64,000 bases of DNA from Dietzia sp. ANT_WB102. GTDB taxonomy: Bacteria; Actinomycetota; Actinomycetes; Mycobacteriales; Mycobacteriaceae. The stretch spans positions 1,543,630-1,607,629 of the forward strand of contig NZ_VOBA01000001.1 in assembly GCF_008369165.1 (NCBI RefSeq), given 5' to 3'. Below, one piece after another: positions 12,232 to 20,467 of this stretch. The notes beneath the pieces are model-generated. The model did not search any database. It worked only from the letters and a program-made list of their open reading frames with translations, and had not been told where the DNA came from. Both the position numbers and the translations under genes were made by a program. Numbering within the stretch: the first letter of the stretch is position 1; the number at the start of each line of letters is the position of its first letter.

Positions 12232-13602
12232 GTGCGGATCGCGCTGCTCTCTTACCGGAGCAAGCCCCACGGCGGAGGCCAGGGCGTCTACGTCCGACAC
12301 CTCAGCCGTGAGCTGGCAGCACTCGGACACACGGTCGAGGTGTTCTCGGGGCAGCCCTACCCGCAACTCGACCCGGGCCCCGTGCTCACCGAGGTCCCGA
12401 GCCTGGACCTGTACAACGACGCCGACCCGTTCCGTACGCCGCATCCGCGGGAGATCCGCGACATGATCGACGTTCTCGAGGTGGTCACCATGTGGACCGC
12501 CGGGTTCCCGGAGCCGCGGACCTTCAGCCTGCGGGCGGCGCGCACGCTCCGTGAGCGTCTGGACGACTTCGACGTGGTGCACGACAATCAGTGCCTGGGC
12601 TCCGGCCTGCTGGACCTCGAGAAGGCGGGCTTCCCCGTGGTGGCAACGGTGCACCACCCCATCACGCGGGACCGCGCGCTCGCGATGAAAGAAGCTCCCC
12701 TCCGCAAGAAGATCACCACGTGGCGTTGGTTCGGGTTCCTCGGCATGCAGAAGCGCGTCTCGCGCCGACTGCAGGAGATCATCACCGTCTCCAGCAATTC
12801 CGCGGAGGACATCGCCACCGACTTCGGTGTGGACCCGGACCGCATCGTGACCATCCCACTGGGTGTGGACACCGACCGCTTCCACCATCGCCGGGTGCGC
12901 GAGCCCGGCCGCCTGGTGTGCGTGGCCAGTGCCGACCAACCACTCAAGGGTGTGCCGGTCCTGCTTCGCGCGCTGGCCAAGGTCCGCGAGGAGCATCCCG
13001 GTGTGCGTCTGACGCTGGTGTCCAAGCTCAAGCGCAAGGGTGAGGCTGCGCGGCTGCTGGACAAGCTGGACCTGCGCGACGCGGTGGACCTGGTGTCCGG
13101 GGTCGACGATGACGAGCTCGCCGATCTCGTCGGATCGGCCGAGATCGCGGTCGTGCCGAGCATGTACGAGGGATTCTCCCTGCCGGCGGTGGAGGCCATG
13201 TCCAGTGGGTGTGCACTCGTCGCGACCCGTGCCGGCGCGCTGCCGGAGGTCGTCGGCACCGACGACTCGGCGGCTCGCCTGGTCGAACCGGGCGATGTAG
13301 ACGCCCTTGCCCGCGAGATCAGTGCGCTACTGTCTGACCCGGCCGAGCGCGCCCGGCTCTCCGAGGGGGGCCGCGCGCGGGTCATGGAACGCTACAGCTG
13401 GGCCGCCGTGGCCCGTCGTACCGTCGAGGTTTACGAGGCGGCGATCGCCCGGGTCCGCGGCGTGGTCCTGCCGGACCTGACGGCGGGACCGGTCCTCGGG
13501 CCGGATCAGGCAGAGATCGACGAGCACGTCACCGACGTGTCCGAGGTGCTCCCGGAGTCCGGAGAGTACGACATCCGTGAGCAGGAGGACGCCGCATGTT
13601 GA
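12232..13602 (+). CDS. GT4-family glycosyltransferase
   Basis: This 456-residue GT-B fold enzyme transfers a sugar from a nucleotide-sugar donor to an unknown acceptor. The N-terminal Rossmann domain opens with 'RIALLSYRSKPHGGGQGVYVRHLSREL', shown here only as the Gly-rich acceptor loop at about residues 13-17. The C-terminal donor domain carries the retaining EX7E motif with E313 and E321 in 'YEGFSLPAVEAM'. The GTG start has a GAAGGAGG ribosome site 9 bases upstream. The last 7 bases overlap the next gene, a methyltransferase, and a toroid protein follows, so the three form one operon. A similar glycosyltransferase and methyltransferase pair is Rv0225/Rv0224c in M. tuberculosis. A role in cell-envelope glycolipid or glycan synthesis is inferred. 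Confidence 0.85.
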   Translation: MRIALLSYRSKPHGGGQGVYVRHLSRELAALGHTVEVFSGQPYPQLDPGPVLTEVPSLDLYNDADPFRTPHPREIRDMIDVLEVVTMWTAGFPEPRTFSLRAARTLRERLDDFDVVHDNQCLGSGLLDLEKAGFPVVATVHHPITRDRALAMKEAPLRKKITTWRWFGFLGMQKRVSRRLQEIITVSSNSAEDIATDFGVDPDRIVTIPLGVDTDRFHHRRVREPGRLVCVASADQPLKGVPVLLRALAKVREEHPGVRLTLVSKLKRKGEAARLLDKLDLRDAVDLVSGVDDDELADLVGSAEIAVVPSMYEGFSLPAVEAMSSGCALVATRAGALPEVVGTDDSAARLVEPGDVDALAREISALLSDPAERARLSEGGRARVMERYSWAAVARRTVEVYEAAIARVRGVVLPDLTAGPVLGPDQAEIDEHVTDVSEVLPESGEYDIREQEDAAC

Positions 13603-14315
13603 CCGCTGATTTCGACCGTCTGGGGGTCACCCCAGGTATGCGGGCGATCGACGTGGGGGCCGGACTAGGTCGCCACACCTTCGAGCTCTACCGGCGTGGC
13701 GCAAATGTCACGGCGTTCGACCAGAACGCCGACGAGATGCAGCAGGTCTCCGACATGCTCGCCGCCATGGAGGCCGAGGGCGAGGGGCTGCCCACCTCGA
13801 AGGGCGAGGCAGTGACCGGAGACGCGCTGAACATGCCGTACGAGGACGCCACCTTCGACCTGGTGCTGATCTCCGAAGTCCTCGAGCACGTGCCCGAGGA
13901 CACCACAGCGATCGCCGAGCTGGTGCGAATCCTCAAGCCGGGCGGCGTCGCCGCGGTGACCGTGCCCCGCGAGTGGCCCGAGAAACTCTGCTGGAAGCTG
14001 TCCGACGCGTACCATTCCAACCCGGGCGGGCACTGCCGGATCTACACCGCCGAGGAACTGGGGTACAAGCTCCGCGCCGCCGGCCTGGAGGTCACGGGTA
14101 CCGGATTCGCCCACGCGCTGCACGCCCCGTACTGGTGGCTCAAGTGCGCGGTGGGTACGGAGAACGACGACCACCCGCTGCCCAAGGCCTACCACAAGCT
14201 CCTCGTATGGGATCTGATGAAGGGTCCCTGGATCACCCGCACCGCAGAGAAGATGCTCAACCCGGTGATGGGTAAGTCCATCGTCTTCTATCTGCGTAAG
14301 CCCGTGGAGGCCTGA
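13596..14315 (+). CDS. Class I SAM-dependent methyltransferase
   Basis: The 239-residue product has the SAM-binding motif I 'DVGAGLGRH' (residues 19-27), an acidic end of strand 2 near 'DQNADEM' (about 42-48), and 'LISEVLEHVPED' (about 90-101), the segment typical of Methyltransf_11-type enzymes. The ATG start lies inside the end of the glycosyltransferase gene (ATG at 13596, stop of the upstream gene at 13600-13602), which indicates translational coupling. The acceptor is unknown. With the glycosyltransferase before it, a methylated envelope glycoside or lipid intermediate is the simplest idea. Confidence 0.88.
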   Translation: MLTADFDRLGVTPGMRAIDVGAGLGRHTFELYRRGANVTAFDQNADEMQQVSDMLAAMEAEGEGLPTSKGEAVTGDALNMPYEDATFDLVLISEVLEHVPEDTTAIAELVRILKPGGVAAVTVPREWPEKLCWKLSDAYHSNPGGHCRIYTAEELGYKLRAAGLEVTGTGFAHALHAPYWWLKCAVGTENDDHPLPKAYHKLLVWDLMKGPWITRTAEKMLNPVMGKSIVFYLRKPVEA

Positions 14316-14321
14316 TCGCCC

Positions 14322-15452
14322 GTGCAGACGCCCAACAACGACGTCTCCGACAACCGTCCGGTCCCCGCGGTGCCGGGAGTCCTCGCCGCCGACGCGGTCC
14401 GCGCTACCGGCGAGTGGATCGCCTCTGTGCAGAAATCCAGCGGCGAGATCCCGTGGTTCACCGGTGGGCACACCGATCCGTGGGATCACGTGGAGTCCGC
14501 GATGGGACTGTCCGTCGCTGGCCAGTGGGAGGCCGCCGAGCGGGCGTACGGATTCCTCCGCGACACCCAGCGGACCGACGGCTCCTGGCCGATGAAGTGG
14601 CAGGACGGTCACATCGCCGATGGTGACATCGACTCCAACTTCTGCGCGTACGTCGCGGTGGGCGTGTGGCACCACCATTTGGTCGCCGCGACGCCGGGGT
14701 TCCTCGAATCTATGTGGCCGACCGTGCGCCGGGCGCTCGACCTGGTTCTGACGTTTCAGGGGCCCGAGGGGCAGATGTGGTGGGGCGCGGGACCGGAGGG
14801 GTTCTGCGACGAAGCCCTGATCACCGGCTCGTCCAGTATTCACCACGCGCTGCGGTGTGGGGTCGCGATCGCTGAGGAGCTCGGCGGAAGTGCCCCGGAC
14901 TGGGACGCCGCCGCCGACAGGCTGGGCCACGCTCTGCGCGCACACCCGGAACTCTTCACGCCGAAGGATGAGTTCTCGATGGACTGGTATTACCCGGTCC
15001 TGGCGGGCGTGATGGTGGGGGAGCAGGCCCAGGCGCGCCTCGACTCCCGGTGGGACGATTTCGTGGTGGACGGCCTGGGTATCCGCTGCGTCGACCACCG
15101 GCCCTGGGTCACCGGGGCCGAGACGTGCGAGTTGGTGCTCGCACTCGAGGCGGCTGGGCGGCACGAACAGGCCCTGCAGCAGTTCACCAATATGCAGCAC
15201 CTGCGCGACGTCGACGGTTCCTACTGGACCGGCCTAGTATTTGCCGACGGCAAGCGGTGGCCGGTCGAGCTGAGCACATGGACCGCGGCGGTCATGCTGC
15301 TGGCCGCGGACGCCCTCTCGCGCACCACACCGGGCAACGAAATCTTCCGTTACGTCACGAATCACACCATGCAGCGACTGCAATCGCAGCCGGGAGACCC
15401 GGCCGATTGCGTACCGGGCGAGGTCTGCCCACCCGAGGTCGTCGTGCGCTAA
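14322..15452 (+). CDS. Alpha/alpha-toroid protein annotated in relatives as prenyltransferase
   Basis: The 376-residue product is rich in Trp and carries repeated segments such as 'QRTDGSWPMKWQDG' and 'MDWYYPVLAGV' that suggest an alpha/alpha barrel like those of prenyltransferase or squalene-cyclase repeats and some glycosidases. No catalytic motif that proves prenyl transfer is visible, and the protein could equally be a glycoside-processing enzyme. It starts at GTG 14322, 6 bases after the methyltransferase stop, with GGAGG about 11 bases upstream, so it belongs to the same operon. Similar trios occur in related mycolic-acid actinomycetes (from memory). Its reaction is not known to me. Confidence 0.65.
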   Translation: MQTPNNDVSDNRPVPAVPGVLAADAVRATGEWIASVQKSSGEIPWFTGGHTDPWDHVESAMGLSVAGQWEAAERAYGFLRDTQRTDGSWPMKWQDGHIADGDIDSNFCAYVAVGVWHHHLVAATPGFLESMWPTVRRALDLVLTFQGPEGQMWWGAGPEGFCDEALITGSSSIHHALRCGVAIAEELGGSAPDWDAAADRLGHALRAHPELFTPKDEFSMDWYYPVLAGVMVGEQAQARLDSRWDDFVVDGLGIRCVDHRPWVTGAETCELVLALEAAGRHEQALQQFTNMQHLRDVDGSYWTGLVFADGKRWPVELSTWTAAVMLLAADALSRTTPGNEIFRYVTNHTMQRLQSQPGDPADCVPGEVCPPEVVVR

Positions 15453-15463
15453 CCTTCTCCCAA

Positions 15464-15508
15464 ACCCCCGCTGGACACCTGTCTGGTCAGATGTCGGGAG
15501 ACGGGGGT
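15464..15508 (+). terminator. Weak inverted repeat after the toroid-protein gene
   Basis: ACCCCCG (15464-15470) and CGGGGGT (15502-15508) form a 7-bp stem around a 31-base loop in the 75-base gap before the next gene. It may end the glycosyltransferase operon, but the long loop makes this weak. Confidence 0.3.
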
Positions 15509-15527
15509 AGTGCACGAGGGAGATCGC

Positions 15528-16385
15528 ATGGAATTCGGACTGACCCTGTTCACCAGTGACCGGGGCATCCGCCCGACCACGGCTGCCGTGGCTGCCGAGC
15601 GGGCCGGGTTTTCGGCGTTCTACGTTCCTGAGCACACCCACATCCCGGTGCGCCGCGAGGCCGCGCACCCGGGCACCGGCGGAGCGGAACTGCCCGACGA
15701 GCGGTACAGCCGCACCCTGGACCCGTGGGTCGCGCTGGGTGCCGCCGCGGCCGTGACGTCGACCATCCGGCTCGGGACGGCTGTGGCGCTCCCGGTGGAA
15801 AGCGATCCCCTCACGCTGGCCAAAACCATCGCGTCGGTTGACCATCTTTCCGACGGCCGCACGGTGCTCGGCGTGGGATACGGCTGGAATCTCGACGAGT
15901 TGGCCGACCACAATGTGCCGCCCGGGCGCCGTCGCACCATGTTGCGCGAGTATCTCGAGGCGATGCGTGAGCTGTGGACGCACGACGAGGCCGAGTACCA
16001 CGGCGAGTTCGTGGACTTCGGCCCCAGTTGGGCGTGGCCCAAGACTGTCCGGAAGCCTGGCCCTCTCACGCTCGTCGGTGCGGCGGGCACCGAGAAGAAT
16101 TTCAAGTGGATCTGCCGCAGCGCCGACGGCTGGATGACCACCCCGATCTCACGGGACATCGCCGACAGCGTGCGCCGATTGCGCGAACTGTGGGCGGAGG
16201 CGGGCCGCGACGGCGAACCGTACATCGTGGTCCTCGACGGCAAGCCGGACCCCGACAAGATCGAGGGCTACCGCGACCTCGGCGTCCACGAACTCGTCTA
16301 CGGCACCCCGGACCGATCCGAGGACGAGGTGCTGGCGTACATCGACCGCCTCGCCGGAAAACTCGGCCTCAGCGCCTCGGTCTGA
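15528..16385 (+). CDS. LLM-class F420-dependent oxidoreductase
   Basis: The 286-residue product has the bacterial luciferase-like TIM-barrel fold: 'EFGLTLFTSDRGIRP' at the N-terminus, 'AGFSAFYVPEHTHIP' (about 25-39), 'LGTAVALPVESDPLTLAKTI' near 80-100 and 'GRTVLGVGYGWNLDE' near 109-123. It belongs to the subgroup of actinobacterial LLM proteins (TIGR03619-like) that use deazaflavin F420 rather than FMN. The substrate is unknown. I chose ATG 15528 over the upstream GTG at 15510 because GAGGGA lies 6-7 bases before it and because the protein then begins at the first barrel strand. Confidence 0.85.
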   Translation: MEFGLTLFTSDRGIRPTTAAVAAERAGFSAFYVPEHTHIPVRREAAHPGTGGAELPDERYSRTLDPWVALGAAAAVTSTIRLGTAVALPVESDPLTLAKTIASVDHLSDGRTVLGVGYGWNLDELADHNVPPGRRRTMLREYLEAMRELWTHDEAEYHGEFVDFGPSWAWPKTVRKPGPLTLVGAAGTEKNFKWICRSADGWMTTPISRDIADSVRRLRELWAEAGRDGEPYIVVLDGKPDPDKIEGYRDLGVHELVYGTPDRSEDEVLAYIDRLAGKLGLSASV

Positions 16386-16431
16386 GCCGGCCGGGCTCTC
16401 CTGCACGCCCCATCAAGGCCGGGTCCGACGG

Positions 16432-16443
16432 TACGGTCGGGGT
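16432..16443 (+). promoter_or_regulatory. Candidate leaderless promoter (-10 TACGGT)
   Basis: TACGGT at 16432-16437 is followed by 6 bases and then the ATG at 16444. A TAnnnT box 6-7 bases before the start codon is the usual layout of leaderless transcripts in mycobacteria and relatives. No good ribosome site is present, which supports this. Confidence 0.45.
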
Positions 16444-17337
16444 ATGGATACCAGCGCCCCCGTCGGCCCCGTCGTCGTCATCACCGGAGCCGGAGGCGGC
16501 CTCGGGGCGGCCACCGCCGCCCTCTACGCCGCCCGCGGTTGGCACGTCGTGGCCGCCGATCTCGAGGCGCCGCCCGGCGGGGACCACATCACCCCCGTCG
16601 CCACGGACGTCTCCGACACCGCGTCCCTCACCGCACTGGCCGACCGGGTCCGCACCGAGCACGGTCGCCTCGACGCGGTCATCACCTTCGCCGGCATCCT
16701 GGGGATCGGACCGGTGGCCGAGACGGATCCTGCAAAAGTGCAACGGGTCCTGGACGTCAACGTCATGGGCACCGTGCGCACCGTCCACGCACTCTGGGAC
16801 CTGCTCCGTCAGACCCGGGGCCGGGTGGTGCTCATCAGCTCTGAGACGGGCCCGCAGCACAGCATGCCGATGAACGGCGCCTACGCCATGAGCAAGCATG
16901 CGATCGAAGCCTACGGTGACGCGCTGCGTCGCGAGCTGATGTTCCTCGGGGTGGAGGTGGTCATAGTGCAGCCGGGCCCGTTCCGTACCGGAATGACCGC
17001 CTCGATCCGACGCCGCTTCCAGGAATCCACCGTCCCCGGTTCACCGTTCGCCGCGATGGCCGCTGTGATGGGCGAGATGGCCGCCGGAGAGGACGACAAG
17101 GCCACCGACCCTTCCGTGCTCGCCGAGGCCGTGTGGACGGCCGGCACCACCGCCCGGCCCCGCCACCGCTACGCCGTGCGGTGGGATATCGGCCGGCGCC
17201 TGCTGGACCACCTGCCGGTGTCGGTGGTGGACAAGGCGCTCACCCTTGCGCTGAGTGGCAAGATCGACGCCAAGAAGCTCGAGTTGCGCCGCGAGGCGGT
17301 CGATGCCCGAGCTGAGACGATTGAGGTGGCGGAATGA
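16444..17337 (+). CDS. SDR-family oxidoreductase
   Basis: The 297-residue short-chain dehydrogenase has the cofactor loop 'TGAGGGLG' (about residues 14-21), the catalytic Ser in 'VLISSETG' and the Tyr-Lys pair in 'YAMSK' (about 145-149). The segment 'QPGPFRTGM' follows as in classical SDRs. The C-terminal 60 residues are longer than in simple SDRs and resemble the DltE/retinol-dehydrogenase-like group. Substrate unknown. Its stop overlaps the ATG of the pirin gene (ATGA), so the two are co-translated. The start appears leaderless. Confidence 0.85.
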   Translation: MDTSAPVGPVVVITGAGGGLGAATAALYAARGWHVVAADLEAPPGGDHITPVATDVSDTASLTALADRVRTEHGRLDAVITFAGILGIGPVAETDPAKVQRVLDVNVMGTVRTVHALWDLLRQTRGRVVLISSETGPQHSMPMNGAYAMSKHAIEAYGDALRRELMFLGVEVVIVQPGPFRTGMTASIRRRFQESTVPGSPFAAMAAVMGEMAAGEDDKATDPSVLAEAVWTAGTTARPRHRYAVRWDIGRRLLDHLPVSVVDKALTLALSGKIDAKKLELRREAVDARAETIEVAE

Positions 17338-18380
17338 GCAACCTGGACCCCCGCCCGACCGAGATCGAATGCGAGCCAGGCGGGGCACCCAACGGCCCGC
17401 AACGGGGTGGGGCCTCCGTGGAAATCATCACCTCCCGCGACGTCCCACTCGGCGGGCCGCGGGCGATGACGGTCAGGCGGACCCTGCCGCAACGCCAGCG
17501 CTCGCTCATCGGCGCCTTCTGCTTCGTAGACCACTACGGGCCCGACGACGTCTCGCTCAGCGGCGGCATGGACATCCCGTCGCACCCACATACCGGACTG
17601 CAGACCGTGAGCTGGCTCTTCGAAGGCAATGTCACACATCACGACTCCGGTGACAACCACGCCGTGGTGCGCCCGGGAGAGCTCAACCTCATGACCTCGG
17701 GCGCGGGCATCTGTCACACCGAGGTGTCGACCCAGGACACCACCGTGCTGCACGGAGTGCAGCTGTGGGCCGTGCTCCCCGACGAGCACCGCGAGAGCAG
17801 TGGCCGCAGGTTCGACCACTACGTGCCCGAGCCCGTCCGTGTCGACGGCGGATCCGTGCGGGTCTTCATGGGATCCCTGCTGGGCTCGTCGTCGTCGGTG
17901 GCGACCTTCAGCCCTCTCGTGGCCGCCGAGATCCTTCTTGATCCCGGCGCCGAACTGCGCTTGGACGTGGACCCGGAGTTCGAGCACGGTCTGCTGGTCG
18001 ACACCGGCGACCTCACCCTCGAGGGCGTGACCGTGGCTCCGGCCCATCTCGCGTACACCGGCGTCGGCGAGACCACGCTGACCATCCGCAACAGCGGAAC
18101 AACGACCGGTCGCGCGGTCCTCATCGGCGGGACGCCGTTCGAGGAGGAGATCATCATGTGGTGGAACTTCATCGGCCGGACCCATGACGAGATAGCGCAC
18201 TACCGTGAGCAGTGGGAGGCCGAATCAGAACGGTTCGGTCGTGTGGACGGGTACATCGGCCACGACCCGCAAGGCCTGACCCGGCTGCCCGCCCCGACAC
18301 TGCCAAACACCACCCTCAGACCGCGTGTCAACCCGCATCCGCGCGCGCAGACCCAGCCGTACCACCAGGAAGCTGATTAG
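17334..18380 (+). CDS. Pirin family protein
   Basis: This 348-residue bicupin carries the pirin metal ligands H84, H86, H128 and E130 ('HPHTGLQT' and 'GICHTEVS'), spaced as in characterised pirins. Bacterial pirins act as quercetinases or as redox-responsive partners of other proteins; which applies here is unknown. The C-terminal cupin domain is present and the protein ends in a Pro/Arg-rich tail. The ATG overlaps the SDR stop. A small ORF and an AhpD-like gene lie downstream within 35 bases, which suggests a stress or redox operon. Confidence 0.9.
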   Translation: MSNLDPRPTEIECEPGGAPNGPQRGGASVEIITSRDVPLGGPRAMTVRRTLPQRQRSLIGAFCFVDHYGPDDVSLSGGMDIPSHPHTGLQTVSWLFEGNVTHHDSGDNHAVVRPGELNLMTSGAGICHTEVSTQDTTVLHGVQLWAVLPDEHRESSGRRFDHYVPEPVRVDGGSVRVFMGSLLGSSSSVATFSPLVAAEILLDPGAELRLDVDPEFEHGLLVDTGDLTLEGVTVAPAHLAYTGVGETTLTIRNSGTTTGRAVLIGGTPFEEEIIMWWNFIGRTHDEIAHYREQWEAESERFGRVDGYIGHDPQGLTRLPAPTLPNTTLRPRVNPHPRAQTQPYHQEAD

Positions 18381-18414
18381 GAACGAGCCGGCCACAACGC
18401 AGAGGAGAGTAGAG

Positions 18415-18489
18415 ATGACCGAGTCCACAGACGGGCGTGTCCACTTCCCCGACCACGGCAGCGAGCGGCTGCGCAGCGGGGAGGCCTGA
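18415..18489 (+). CDS. Small ORF, 24 codons, upstream of the AhpD-like gene
   Basis: ATG 18415 is preceded by an AGGAGAG ribosome site and opens a 24-residue reading frame rich in charged residues ('TDGRVHFPDHGSERL') that ends at TGA 18487-18489, one base before the GTG of the next gene. It has no membrane segment and matches no family I know. It could be a translated leader that couples translation to the AhpD-like gene, a real small protein, or the remnant of a larger gene (pirin and AhpD-like genes are sometimes separated by a small acetyltransferase gene in relatives). The first is my preference. Confidence 0.4.
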   Translation: MTESTDGRVHFPDHGSERLRSGEA

Positions 18490-18490
18490 C

Positions 18491-18946
18491 GTGGGTGTTC
18501 CGCAACTGGACCGGGTACAGCGAGAGGTCTACAAGCAGCTCGTGCGCACCGCAGTCGCCTCGCGGGAGTCAGCCATGGACGCCGGGCTCGACGAGGCGCT
18601 GCTCGAGCTGGTCAACGTGCGCGTATCGCAGCTCAACGGGTGCGCCGCCTGCCTGGCCACCCACGTGCCGGCAGCGCGGAAGGCGGGCGTCTCGGAGAGA
18701 AGGCTCGACCTTCTCCCGGCCTGGCGGGAGCTCGACGAGTTCGGCGGACCCGAGCAGGCCGCGCTACGCCTGGCCGAGACACTCACCAACCTGGACGACG
18801 TCGATGAGCGCGCTGAGGCGACAGCGGACGCGGCCGAGTATTTCTCGGATGAGCAACTCTCGGCGCTGCAGTGGACGATCGTGCTGATCAACGCGTTCAA
18901 CAGGGTGTCGATCGCCAGTCACCACCAGCCCCGAATCGACGACTGA
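18491..18946 (+). CDS. AhpD-like carboxymuconolactone decarboxylase family protein
   Basis: The 151-residue product carries the AhpD-type redox motif E39 ... C51-x-x-C54-x-x-x-H58 ('NGCAACLATH'), which supports alkylhydroperoxidase or disulfide-reductase activity rather than lactone decarboxylation. I chose GTG 18491 because GGGGAGG lies 6 bases upstream (18478-18484) and because homologues start near this point. The upstream extension of the frame overlaps the 24-codon ORF and has no ribosome site. It follows the pirin gene and probably shares its transcript. Confidence 0.88.
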   Translation: MGVPQLDRVQREVYKQLVRTAVASRESAMDAGLDEALLELVNVRVSQLNGCAACLATHVPAARKAGVSERRLDLLPAWRELDEFGGPEQAALRLAETLTNLDDVDERAEATADAAEYFSDEQLSALQWTIVLINAFNRVSIASHHQPRIDD

Positions 18947-19013
18947 GTAGCCGCTGACCAACGCGCACGCACGGGCCTCCTCGCGGCCGGAAGCGCAAGC
19001 GGCGTCCCAGGGC

Positions 19014-19026
19014 TACGGTGGGCGGT
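19014..19026 (+). promoter_or_regulatory. Candidate leaderless promoter (-10 TACGGT)
   Basis: TACGGT (19014-19019) is followed by exactly 7 bases and then GTG 19027. This spacing places the transcription start on the start codon. It supports GTG 19027 over GTG 19018 as the start of the MoxR gene. Confidence 0.5.
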
Positions 19027-20424
19027 GTGAGCGATAAGCCGGACGTCAGGACCCTCGGCGAGCTACGCGCCGCCGGATACATCAGCCGCACCCTCCGTGA
19101 GGAGCTACGCGGGAATCTGCTTGCGGCGTTGGCCGCCGGGCGCAACCCGTGGCCGGGCATGCACGGCTTTGACACGACGGTGATCCCTCAGGTCGAGCGC
19201 GCGATCATCGCCGGACACGACATCGTGCTGCTCGGTGAGCGCGGACAGGGCAAGACCCGCCTGCTGCGCACACTCGTCGGATTGCTTGACGAGTGGTCAC
19301 CCGTCGTGGCCGGGTCCGAACTGGGTGAAGACCCGCTGATGCCGATCACCGAGCCCACCCGCGAGCGGATCGCCCGCGAGGGGGACGCGCTGCCCGTCGA
19401 GTGGCGGCACCGCACCGAGCGCTACGTGGAGAAGCTGTCCACCCCGGACACCTCCGTAGCCGACATGATCGGCGACGTCGACCCCATGCGGGTCGCCGAG
19501 GGCCGGCGACTGGGCGACCCGGAGACCATCCATTACGGGCTGGTGCCGCGCGCGAACCGCGGGATCGTGGCCCTCAACGAACTTCCCGACCTGGCCGAGC
19601 GGATCCAGGTGGCGTTGCTCAACGTCATGGAGGAACGGGACGTCCAGATCCGCGGCTACGTTCTTCGCCTGCCACTGGACGTCCTGGTGGTGGCATCGGC
19701 CAACCCGGAGGATTACACCAACCGCGGTCGGATCATCACTCCGCTCAAAGACCGGTTCGGCGCCGAGATCCGCACCCACTACCCACTGGACCTGGCCGAC
19801 GAGATCCGGGTAGTGCGGCAGGAAGCCGAACTCACCGCCGAGGTACCGGATCCCCTGCTGGAGTTGCTCGCTCGGTTCACCCGCGAGCTACGGACCTCCG
19901 ACTCGATCAACCAGGCCTCCGGCGTCTCCGCGCGGTTCGCGATCGCCGGAGCCGAGACGGTCGCGGCGGCGGCGCGGCGGCGAGCGGCCGTGCGGGGTGT
20001 CGACGACCCCGGCGAGGCCGTGGCGCGGCTCGTCGATGTGGATGCTGCGGTGGAGGTCCTGCGCGGCAAGATCGAGTTCGAACCCGGCGAGGAGGGGCGA
20101 GAGACCGAGATCCTGCGGTACCTGCTGCGCACCGCCACGGTCGACGTGGTGCGCGAGCTGTTCCGTGGGGTCGACATGGCCCCGCTCGTCGAGGCATTCG
20201 ACGGGTCGGTGACCTTGACGACCGGCGCGAGCGTCACCGCCGCGGAGTTCCTCGACGCACTGCCGGAGTTGTCCGAACCAGGGCTCTACGACGAGATCGC
20301 CGAGCGGGTGGGGGCGACCAACGCCGGCCAGCGGGCCGGCGGCATCGAGCTGGCGCTGGAGGGGCTCTACCTCTCGCGGCGCCTGTCCAAGGAGACCGGG
20401 GACGGCGCCGCCGTCTACGGCTGA
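19027..20424 (+). CDS. MoxR/ChlI-type AAA+ ATPase
   Basis: The 465-residue protein has Walker A 'GERGQGKT' (residues 70-77) and a Walker B-like segment 'GIVALNELPDL' (about 178-188), followed by the magnesium-chelatase-like region 'NVMEERDVQIRGY' and 'VVASANPEDYTNRGRI' (sensor 1). MoxR AAA proteins work with VWA-domain partners as chaperone-like assembly or metal-insertion machines. The partner gene follows 43 bases downstream. The pair corresponds to Rv0958/Rv0959 of M. tuberculosis, where it is often labelled magnesium chelatase although no chlorophyll pathway exists. The client protein is unknown. Confidence 0.9.
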   Translation: MSDKPDVRTLGELRAAGYISRTLREELRGNLLAALAAGRNPWPGMHGFDTTVIPQVERAIIAGHDIVLLGERGQGKTRLLRTLVGLLDEWSPVVAGSELGEDPLMPITEPTRERIAREGDALPVEWRHRTERYVEKLSTPDTSVADMIGDVDPMRVAEGRRLGDPETIHYGLVPRANRGIVALNELPDLAERIQVALLNVMEERDVQIRGYVLRLPLDVLVVASANPEDYTNRGRIITPLKDRFGAEIRTHYPLDLADEIRVVRQEAELTAEVPDPLLELLARFTRELRTSDSINQASGVSARFAIAGAETVAAAARRRAAVRGVDDPGEAVARLVDVDAAVEVLRGKIEFEPGEEGRETEILRYLLRTATVDVVRELFRGVDMAPLVEAFDGSVTLTTGASVTAAEFLDALPELSEPGLYDEIAERVGATNAGQRAGGIELALEGLYLSRRLSKETGDGAAVYG

Positions 20425-20467
20425 CAACGCCTGGTGGCCGCTGGCCGCCTGGAACAGGAGGTGCGCG

